From: an uncultured Eubacteriales bacterium
GTDB taxonomy: Bacteria; Bacillota; Clostridia; Oscillospirales; Oscillospiraceae
Reading direction: 5' to 3'
Length of the DNA stretch: 7,654 nucleotides
Assembly (NCBI GenBank): GCA_900556535.1
Contig: USPI01000067.1
Location: forward strand, 1 to 7,654
The notes beneath the pieces were generated by a model. It searched no databases, was not told where the DNA came from, and saw only the letters and a program-made list of their open reading frames with translations. Numbering within the stretch: position 1 is the stretch's first letter; every line of letters begins with the position of its first letter. The position numbers and the translations under genes are program-made. This document shows, piece by piece, positions 1-4,602 of this stretch.

Positions 1-629
1 ATGAGCAGGATGACCGCCACGTACATCACGAGATATTTGTAGCGGTAGAAGCCGTAGTCGATGGCGATCTTGCCGAGACCGCCGCCGCCGATGATGCCGC
101 TCATGGCAGAGTAGCCGAGAATGGTCGTCAGGGCGATGGTGACGTTCTGGATAAGCGAGGGAACGCATTCGGGGATCATGACCTTCCAAATGATCTGATT
201 GGGGGTCGCGCCCATGCTCTGCGCAGCCTCGATGATGTTGCTGTCAAGCTCACGCAGGCTGCTCTCGACAAGCCTCGCAACGAAGGGAAACGCCGCGGCA
301 ACGAGCGGCACGATGGTCGCCGTAGTACCGACGGCCGTGCCGATAAGGGCGCGCGAAAGCGGCAGCACCATTATCATGAGAATGAGAAACGGGATTGAGC
401 GCAGAAGGTTAATGATGACGTTTAAAACGTGCATGAGCCATGCCGGCAGGGGCAGGATGCCGTCCTTTTCGCCGGTGACCAAAAGCACGCCGAGGGGAAG
501 TCCGATAACGAGCGCAAGAAGGGTGCTCAAAACGGTGACGTAAAAGGTCTCCCACACGGCGGTCGGGAGGGTAGGCAGAGCGTTGAGCAGGTCCTGAACG
601 GACTGCTCGGAGAACATATTACTGTACAT
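1..629 (-). CDS. metI: Methionine ABC transporter permease MetI (3' end outside window)
   Basis: Integral membrane permease of the MetNIQ importer; it forms the translocation path for methionine and docks with the MetN ATPase. The visible 209 codons stay open to the window edge, and the family is usually about 215-230 residues, so only the last few residues are missing. Hydrophobic segments lie near residues 28-52, 68-92, 100-118 and 160-185. The cytoplasmic coupling loop begins EAAQSMGA at residue 134 and ends near the proline at 153, matching the EAA motif of ABC permeases. A glycine-rich stretch (GIIGGGGLG) follows at 178-186, as in MetI. I chose the ATG at 627-629 because AGGAGG (639-644) sits 9 nt upstream; the in-frame ATG at 615-617 has no such site. 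The start overlaps the metN stop by 11 nt, so the two genes are probably translationally coupled. Identification is from sequence motifs and operon context. Confidence 0.95.
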   Translation of the reverse strand, partial: MYSNMFSEQSVQDLLNALPTLPTAVWETFYVTVLSTLLALVIGLPLGVLLVTGEKDGILPLPAWLMHVLNVIINLLRSIPFLILMIMVLPLSRALIGTAVGTTATIVPLVAAAFPFVARLVESSLRELDSNIIEAAQSMGATPNQIIWKVMIPECVPSLIQNVTIALTTILGYSAMSGIIGGGGLGKIAIDYGFYRYKYLVMYVAVILL

Positions 630-1626
630 TGCCGTCCACCTCCTCTGCCGTCACGTTTGCGACGGACGAAATAAAAGCGATCGCGCGGTCATACTGCGCG
701 CTGGGTATGCCTATAAGCAGGCTGCCGTAGACCTCCTCGGAGAGCTTCTGCGTCGATGCGGAAATGACGTTGCAGAAGATGTTCTCCTCAGCGGCGAGAC
801 GAGCCACAAGCGGGATCGCCGTCGTCTGACTGTCGCGGAAAATAAGGCGCACTCTGCGCTCGGTCGCGGGGTTTGAGACCATCTCGTCCACGCCGCCGGG
901 GAACACGAGTCTGCGTCCCGCTCCGGATTTGGGCGCGGCGAACACCGCGGCGACAAGTCCCTCCTCGGCGACCTGTCCGTCGTCGAGAATCGCAACGTGG
1001 TTGCAGACCTCCTTGACGACGCTCATCTGATGGGTGATGATGACGACGGTGATGCCGAGCTTTGCGTTAATGTCCTTTATAAGCTCAAGTATCTGGCGCG
1101 TGGTCTTGGGGTCGAGAGCGCTCGTCGCCTCGTCGCAAAGGAGCACCTTGGGGTCGGTCGCAAGTGCGCGGGCAATGGCGATGCGCTGCTGCTGGCCGCC
1201 GGAGAGCTGCGAGGGGTAGGAGTCGGCCTTGTCGGGCAGTCCGACAAGCTCGAGCAGCTCGCGCGCTCTTTTCTCCGCCTCGGCCTTCTTCACGCCCGAG
1301 ATTTCCATCGGAAAGCAGATGTTCCTGAGGCAGGTCCTCTGCATGAGCAGGTTAAAGTGCTGGAAGATCATCGTGATCTCGCGGCGGGCTGCGCGCAGCC
1401 TGGCGGGGCTCATGGTGTCGAGCCTTTCGCCGTTTACGATTATCTCGCCGCTCGTGGGTCTTTCGAGAAGATTTATGCATCTCACGAGCGTGCTTTTGCC
1501 GGCGCCGGACATACCGATTATGCCGTAGATATCGCCGTCGTTTATGGTAAGGGAGACGTCCTTGAGTGCGTCCACCTCTCCTGTTCCGGAGTCAAAGGTC
1601 TTGCATACGTTTTTTAGTTCGATCAT
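619..1626 (-). CDS. metN: Methionine ABC transporter ATP-binding protein MetN
   Basis: Cytoplasmic ATPase that powers methionine import through MetI. The 335-residue length is typical. Visible motifs are Walker A GMSGAGKST at 38-46, Q-loop Gln89 in IFQHFNLL, signature LSGGQQQR at 141-148, Walker B VLLCDEAT at 161-168, D-loop SALD at 169-172 and switch His199. After residue 250 the chain carries the regulatory C-terminal NIL domain (about 255-330), which in characterised MetN proteins binds methionine and gives trans-inhibition. This domain separates MetN from general amino-acid ATPases. The ATG is preceded by GAGGGAG at a suitable distance. metQ lies 64 nt upstream with no terminator between, and metI overlaps the 3' end, so metQ-metN-metI should be one transcript. 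Nothing in the ATPase motifs looks damaged. Confidence 0.97.
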   Translation of the reverse strand: MIELKNVCKTFDSGTGEVDALKDVSLTINDGDIYGIIGMSGAGKSTLVRCINLLERPTSGEIIVNGERLDTMSPARLRAARREITMIFQHFNLLMQRTCLRNICFPMEISGVKKAEAEKRARELLELVGLPDKADSYPSQLSGGQQQRIAIARALATDPKVLLCDEATSALDPKTTRQILELIKDINAKLGITVVIITHQMSVVKEVCNHVAILDDGQVAEEGLVAAVFAAPKSGAGRRLVFPGGVDEMVSNPATERRVRLIFRDSQTTAIPLVARLAAEENIFCNVISASTQKLSEEVYGSLLIGIPSAQYDRAIAFISSVANVTAEEVDGNVQ

Positions 1627-1690
1627 GAGCGTCTCCCTCTTGAGGTTTCTTTCTTACTTATTTAAATATCAGTCCCGACAATTCAGCTTA

Positions 1691-2560
1691 TCACTTGCCG
1701 CTGACTGCGTCAAGAGTGGTCTGGGTGCCGCCGTACAGACCCATGGGCTCAACGTGGATGGATGCAACGGAAACGATGTGGGTGCCCTGCTGTGCGTTGA
1801 AGTCATCGAGGTAGGGGGTGTGCTGGAAGTAGTTTGCCAGAACGGTGCCGTCCTCAACGACGGTGTTGGGGATGACGTAGTCGTTGTAGCTCTGGATATC
1901 GAGGGTGATGTTCTTCTCTGCGAGGATCTGCTTTACGACCTCGAGGATCTCTGCGTGCGGGGTGGGAGAAGCCGCGACGGAAATGGTCGTGCCGGCGAGG
2001 GCTGCGTAGTCAACGCTGCTGTCAAAGCCGTCCGTGGGGTTATCAACGGTGGAGACGACCGAGCCGTTATACTTCTCGGCGATGAAGTCTGCTACCTGCT
2101 TGCTTTCAAGAGCCGCCTTGAGCGCCTTGACGGCGTCGCTGTTTTCGTTGCCGGACTTGACTGCGAGGATGTTTGCGTAAGCGGAGGAGGAGCCTTCCTT
2201 GAACAGGGAGTCCTTTACGGGGTTAAGACCTGCGTTGATGGCGTAGTTGCTGTTAATAACGGCGTATGAAACGTCGGGCAGAAGCTGCGGGATAGCGGCG
2301 GCCTCGGCCTCGACGATCTCGACGTTGTACGGATTTTCAACAATGTCGTTCTTGGTCGCGGTGATGCCTGCGCCGTCCTTGAGCTTGATGATTCCGGCCT
2401 CCTGCAGGAGCAGAAGTGCGCGGGCTTCGTTGGTGGTGTCGTTGGGAACGGCTATCTTGATGGTGTCCGATTTTGCGTCCTTGCCGCCGGAGCAGGCTGC
2501 AAGAGAGAAGGCGAGAACGAGTGCGAGTGCGAGTGCAATTATCTTAGTGAACTTTTTCAT
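1691..2560 (-). CDS. metQ: Methionine-binding lipoprotein MetQ with circularly permuted domain order
   Basis: Substrate-binding lipoprotein of the MetNIQ importer (NlpA/MetQ family). A basic-hydrophobic signal peptide ends in the lipobox LAAC, with Cys23 as the lipidated residue. The body is 289 residues long and in one frame, but the family motifs are in swapped order. Residues 33-170 carry what is normally the second half: IAVPNDTTNEARALLLLQ (35-52), LKDGAGITAT (60-69), DIVENP (72-77), VINSNYA (101-107), YANILAVK (128-135) and the usual C-terminal end EKYNGSVV (162-169). A Gly/Asp/Pro-bearing linker (171-190) follows. Residues 191-289 are what is normally the first half: TISVAASPTPHAEILE (192-207), NDYVIPN (226-232), NYFQHTPYLDDF (243-254) and HVEPMGLY (269-276), ending at TTLDAVSGK. 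Ordinary MetQ runs PHAEIL, FQHxPYL, EPMGLY, SLDEL, VAxPND, ENP, NYA. Start: AAGGAG 9 nt before the ATG. Binding motifs from both lobes are present, so I expect function. Confidence 0.93.
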   Translation of the reverse strand: MKKFTKIIALALALVLAFSLAACSGGKDAKSDTIKIAVPNDTTNEARALLLLQEAGIIKLKDGAGITATKNDIVENPYNVEIVEAEAAAIPQLLPDVSYAVINSNYAINAGLNPVKDSLFKEGSSSAYANILAVKSGNENSDAVKALKAALESKQVADFIAEKYNGSVVSTVDNPTDGFDSSVDYAALAGTTISVAASPTPHAEILEVVKQILAEKNITLDIQSYNDYVIPNTVVEDGTVLANYFQHTPYLDDFNAQQGTHIVSVASIHVEPMGLYGGTQTTLDAVSGK

Positions 2561-2573
2561 TTTTCTTTTCTCC

Positions 2574-2666
2574 TTAAAGTGTTTTTTTAATGCCGTTGTG
2601 TCGTCCGATGATAGATCTTAAATTCTCTGTGTCCGGAGGACACATTCGTTCTCTCAGCCATTTCAT
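2574..2666 (-). CDS. Small ORF (30 codons) directly upstream of metQ, possible coupling or leader peptide
   Basis: An ATG at 2664-2666 follows AAGGAG with a 9-nt spacer, a well-formed start. The 30-residue product begins MKWLRERMCPP and ends NGIKKTL; it is basic, has no evident membrane segment, and I do not recognise it. Its TAA stop lies inside the metQ Shine-Dalgarno region and only 13 nt before the metQ ATG, a geometry typical of translational coupling. An in-frame ATG three codons upstream (2673-2675) is an alternative start but touches the Shine-Dalgarno. A perfect short inverted repeat (TGTGTCC, 3-nt loop, GGACACA) lies within the ORF. It may be a real micropeptide, a ribosome-loading device, or chance; the sequence alone cannot decide. 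Confidence 0.4.
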   Translation of the reverse strand: MKWLRERMCPPDTENLRSIIGRHNGIKKTL

Positions 2667-2720
2667 ACGGCACATCTCCTTTTCGGTGAAATAGTGTATT
2701 TTGGTGTATTTTGTGGGGTA

Positions 2721-2912
2721 TACGCAAGCTTTAATGCGCCGCTTACGCGGCTTCGCGGAATTGCAAGGGATTTAACGCAGCATGAGCGGAAATCAGCCCG
2801 CTGTGTGATCGGTTTTGCGGAGATGATTTTTGCTCAGGCAAGGCAAAGACCGCAGCGAATACTTTTTGTATTTGCAAGGGCTTTAACGCCGCATGAGTGA
2901 AAATCAGCCCGC
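2721..2912. repeat. Cluster of three degenerate copies of a short interspersed-type repeat
   Basis: The core reads TTGCAAGGGnTTTAACGCnG then CATGAGnGnAAATCAGCCCG on the plus strand. Two good copies lie at 2761-2801 and 2872-2912, about 37 of 41 positions identical and 111 bp apart. A shorter, more diverged copy (CGCAAG, CTTTAATG, CGCCGC) lies near 2721-2746. A GCCGC-TTAC-GCGGC hairpin occupies 2738-2751. No convincing protein is encoded: the open frame across 2743-2949 is produced by the repeats and runs through the terminator. Located between the attenuator and metQ, the block lengthens the metQ leader. It could be a small non-autonomous mobile repeat or remnants of one; I see no transposase and no clear target-site duplication. 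Confidence 0.65.
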
Positions 2913-2916
2913 AAAT

Positions 2917-2953
2917 AAAAAAAGCAGCGGGAGGTCGGTGCCCTTCCACTGCT
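2917..2953 (-). terminator. Intrinsic terminator after the Met-rich leader ORF (candidate attenuator)
   Basis: On the minus strand AGCAG (2949-2953) pairs with CTGCT (2923-2927). Inside are a T-G wobble, GG/CC, one A-C mismatch and AGG/CCT around a seven-base loop, and the helix runs straight into seven T residues (2917-2923). The hairpin starts about 25 nt after the leader-ORF stop codon and about 360 nt before metQ, which is where a transcription attenuator would sit. Confidence 0.75.
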
Positions 2954-2978
2954 GTCTATACCATGAGGTTTCCGGCTT

Positions 2979-3089
2979 TCAAGCCGTTAAACAGATTTCA
3001 GAAAGTTCCTGACCAAAGTGAGCACGACGAAGCATGCACATGCGAAACATGTACATTTCCATCATCATGTCGGTGCTCAGCTTCTTCAT
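2979..3089 (-). CDS. Methionine-rich leader peptide (36 residues) upstream of metQNI
   Basis: A 36-codon ORF begins at the ATG at 3087-3089, 9 nt after a GAGGAAAGG Shine-Dalgarno (3099-3107), and ends at TGA 2979-2981. Met occurs at positions 1, 8, 9, 10, 12, 14, 17 and 19, that is, eight of the first 19 residues, including an MMMEMYM run. After position 20 there are none. It sits about 40 nt downstream of a near-consensus promoter and is followed by an intrinsic terminator, and the first full-size genes downstream are metQNI. By analogy with trp, his and leu leaders, I infer that ribosomes stalling at the Met codons when charged tRNA-Met is scarce would favour read-through into the transporter genes. 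A 5-bp hairpin (2973-2986) spans the stop codon. The peptide itself probably has no other role, though an independent small protein cannot be excluded. Confidence 0.75.
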   Translation of the reverse strand: MKKLSTDMMMEMYMFRMCMLRRAHFGQELSEICLTA

Positions 3090-3136
3090 GAATTTCTGCC
3101 TTTCCTCGAAAATTTATATTTTGCTTTGATGAGGGC

Positions 3137-3165
3137 ATAGTAGACCCGCAGCCCCGATTTGTCAA
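3137..3165 (-). promoter_or_regulatory. SigA-type promoter for the Met leader and metQNI
   Basis: TTGACA (3160-3165) and TACTAT (3137-3142) are separated by exactly 17 bp, so the -35 is perfect and the -10 has two mismatches to TATAAT. Transcription would start near 3130, giving a roughly 40-nt leader before the Met-rich ORF. An AT-rich stretch lies just upstream (3166-3230). The position, after the EFR1 gene and before the leader ORF, makes this the likely main promoter of the methionine-uptake operon. Confidence 0.85.
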
Positions 3166-3250
3166 GCACTTTTTTGCCGTTTTTACGAATTTAACAAATT
3201 TTTTTGCCCATCCGCGGCGCGATTTGCAAATTTTGACGCAGCAAACGCGC

Positions 3251-4006
3251 TCAGATCCCCAGCGCCTCGAAGTTATACCGCGGCTTGCCGAGGCTCTTTC
3301 TTCCGTACTCCACGGCGTTTTTCGGGCAATAGCAAATGCAGGCCATGCAATGGGTGCAGTCGCCTCCCCACACGGGGCGCCCGTCAACTATCTTAATATT
3401 ATTCGTCGGGCACAGCGCGGTGCATTTGCCGCAGCCGACGCAGCCGTCAAGCACTCTGAACGGCCCCGCCTTCACGATGAGCGCGAAGAAAACGGGGTTT
3501 ACGGCGCTGCTCATGAAGCGGTCGCAGATATTATTCCTCGGCGCGGGGAAGCTCTCGCCCTTTTCAAGGCACTCGATGGCGAAAGCTATATCCGGCTGCG
3601 CCTTTTCGACGATCTTTCGCGCCTCGTCCTTTTCGGGCGCGTTAAACATCGCAATGTAGTTTTCCGGCATGACTATCTGCGCCGAGCCCATATATTCAAA
3701 GCCCTTTTTCTCGCAAAGCGCGCGGCTGTATTTCGCGGCGTTTCCGATCTCGCTGCCGCAGGTCATGACAAACCATGCCTTTTCCCCGCCGCTAAACCCG
3801 GTCTTTTCAATGTGCTCGGACACTATCCGCGGCACGCGCCAGCCGTAGGTGGGCGTGACGAAAATGAGCCTTTCGCCCGCTTCTATTGCGCTCGTGTCGT
3901 TATCCTTTATCCTCTTGCTCAGGTCGATGCAGCTCTCGCCGAGGGCGGCGCAGATGCGCTGCGCTACATAGCGGCTGTTACCGGTGCCGGAAAAATACAG
4001 TACCAT
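3251..4006 (-). CDS. EFR1-family flavodoxin-like / 2x[4Fe-4S] ferredoxin protein
   Basis: Predicted cytoplasmic electron-transfer protein of 251 residues. The N-terminal half is flavodoxin-like: a beta strand, then SGTGNS (6-11) as the FMN-phosphate loop, and a second conserved stretch TPTYGWRVP (51-59). The C-terminus is a bacterial-type ferredoxin domain with two CxxCxxCxxxCP motifs: Cys189/192/195/199 and Cys217/220/223/227, each final Cys followed by Pro, with an extra Cys at 225. This combination is the EFR1 family, common in anaerobic Clostridia; its redox partners are generally unknown. I chose the ATG at 4004-4006 because AAAGGAG sits 8 nt upstream and the flavodoxin strand starts there; the longer frame from 4036 would start inside the inverted repeat. 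A dedicated promoter lies at 4040-4067. Downstream is a possible GC-rich stem-loop without a good T-run, so termination is unclear. Confidence 0.9.
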   Translation of the reverse strand: MVLYFSGTGNSRYVAQRICAALGESCIDLSKRIKDNDTSAIEAGERLIFVTPTYGWRVPRIVSEHIEKTGFSGGEKAWFVMTCGSEIGNAAKYSRALCEKKGFEYMGSAQIVMPENYIAMFNAPEKDEARKIVEKAQPDIAFAIECLEKGESFPAPRNNICDRFMSSAVNPVFFALIVKAGPFRVLDGCVGCGKCTALCPTNNIKIVDGRPVWGGDCTHCMACICYCPKNAVEYGRKSLGKPRYNFEALGI

Positions 4007-4014
4007 AAAAATAA

Positions 4015-4041
4015 CTCCTTTGCAGCTTCTGTGCAAAGGAG
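4015..4041 (-). terminator. Perfect 10-bp inverted repeat between the GNAT and EFR1 genes (terminator or operator)
   Basis: Arms CTCCTTTGCA and TGCAAAGGAG (4015-4024 and 4032-4041) match perfectly around a seven-base spacer. Read on the minus strand, the hairpin is followed by TTATTTTT, so it can terminate read-through from the GNAT gene 22 nt upstream. Its 3' arm contains the AAAGGAG Shine-Dalgarno of the EFR1 gene, and its 5' arm overlaps the -10 of the promoter at 4040-4067. It may therefore instead, or also, be an operator or a translation-blocking hairpin for read-through RNA. Confidence 0.6.
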
Positions 4042-4067
4042 TATATCACATTTTCGCCGAAAATCAA
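4040..4067 (-). promoter_or_regulatory. Extended -10 promoter for the EFR1 gene
   Basis: TTGATT (4062-4067) and TATACT (4040-4045) are 16 bp apart, and TGA precedes the -10, giving an extended -10 (TGnTATACT). The -35 overlaps the GNAT stop codon. Transcription would start near 4033, inside the inverted repeat, so RNA from this promoter would not form the full hairpin. Confidence 0.6.
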
Positions 4068-4549
4068 AGCACAAGACGCATTTGATACCAAACAGCGCCG
4101 CCGTGGACGGACTTATCCGAAATTCCCTCGCTGACGAAGCCGAGGCGCGCGTAGTAATGCACGAGCTTATCCTTGCAGGTGAGCACGAGACCGCGCCTGC
4201 CCTGCTGCCTTGCATCGCTCACGGCGCGGCGCAGAAGCTGCTCTGCCAGGCCGCGGCGGCGGTATTCCGGCAGCGTATTGACGCCGAATATCATCTGCCA
4301 CTGCCCCGCCTCGTCGTGCATGGCGGCGTTTTCGTACATTTCGTCGCGCAGATCGCGCTCGTTCGTCACGAAGCCGTCAACGAAGGACACGAGCCTTTCG
4401 CCGTCGAACATGAGCCAGAAGTGCTCGCCGTAGACTCTGACGCGCTGCTCGAATTCCGCTCTCGTCGCCGCCTCCGCAGGCGGAAAGCACGCGCTCTCCA
4501 CCGCCGCTATCTGCTCGACATCGCTTATTTTCGCCGTTCTTATCAGCAT
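4064..4549 (-). CDS. GNAT-family N-acetyltransferase
   Basis: Cytoplasmic acetyl-CoA-dependent acetyltransferase of 161 residues, the normal size for a single GNAT domain. The acetyl-CoA pyrophosphate-binding motif A is YRRRGLAEQLL at 96-106, preceded by the strand WQMIFGVNTLP (84-94). The C-terminal HYYARLGF (131-138) is the usual motif-B element. The stretch NERDLRDEMYENA (63-75) resembles arylalkylamine-type GNATs, but the substrate cannot be read from sequence. The start at ATG 4547-4549 has AGGGGGAA directly upstream and begins with the canonical MLIRTAKISDVEQI strand-helix; a longer frame to 4594 would run across the probable promoter. It lies 41 nt downstream of the phosphate transporter and ahead of EFR1, but separate promoters argue against a tight operon. 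Confidence 0.9.
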   Translation of the reverse strand: MLIRTAKISDVEQIAAVESACFPPAEAATRAEFEQRVRVYGEHFWLMFDGERLVSFVDGFVTNERDLRDEMYENAAMHDEAGQWQMIFGVNTLPEYRRRGLAEQLLRRAVSDARQQGRRGLVLTCKDKLVHYYARLGFVSEGISDKSVHGGAVWYQMRLVL

Positions 4550-4572
4550 TTTAAATTCCCCCTGTCGAGCGC

Positions 4573-4602
4573 AGTATAGCACACTTTCGCTCACATGGGC
4601 AA
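4573..4602 (-). promoter_or_regulatory. Extended -10 promoter for the GNAT gene
   Basis: TATACT (4573-4578) preceded by TGC gives an extended -10; TTGCCC (4597-4602), 18 bp upstream, is a weak -35. It overlaps the 3' end of the phosphate transporter gene. The start would be near 4566, giving a leader of about 17 nt that carries the Shine-Dalgarno. Confidence 0.5.

Noticed and set aside
1991..2050. Reading metQ as a fusion of two different substrate-binding proteins.
   Set aside because: The two blocks together contain each MetQ motif exactly once, with no duplication, which fits a circular permutation of one protein better than a fusion of two.
2761..2912. CRISPR-like direct repeats.
   Set aside because: Only two good copies 111 bp apart plus one diverged copy, with no uniform spacers and no cas genes.
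2743..2949. Open frame of 68 codons across the repeat cluster.
   Set aside because: It is generated by the repeat copies, starts inside the terminator hairpin, and has no ribosome-binding site; the internal similarity (GLI..HAAL.PLQ) simply mirrors the DNA repeat.
2561..3136. A SAM (S-box), Met T-box or TPP riboswitch in the metQ leader; GGCTGAGAG near 2645-2660 resembles part of the TPP aptamer.
   Set aside because: None of the other conserved pieces is present: no T-box TGGNACCGCG-like sequence, no S-box AGAGG..GATGAAACCCGGCAACC-like core, and no TPP CCTTGAACCTGAT or CAGCGAAGGGA elements.
3224..4579. 451-codon plus-strand ORF opposite EFR1 and GNAT, and a similar 357-codon ORF at 4663-5736 opposite the phosphate transporter.
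   Set aside because: Antisense shadows of GC-rich genes: the opposite strand encodes clear families with intact motifs, and these products show His/Arg/Ala-rich composition without recognisable domains.
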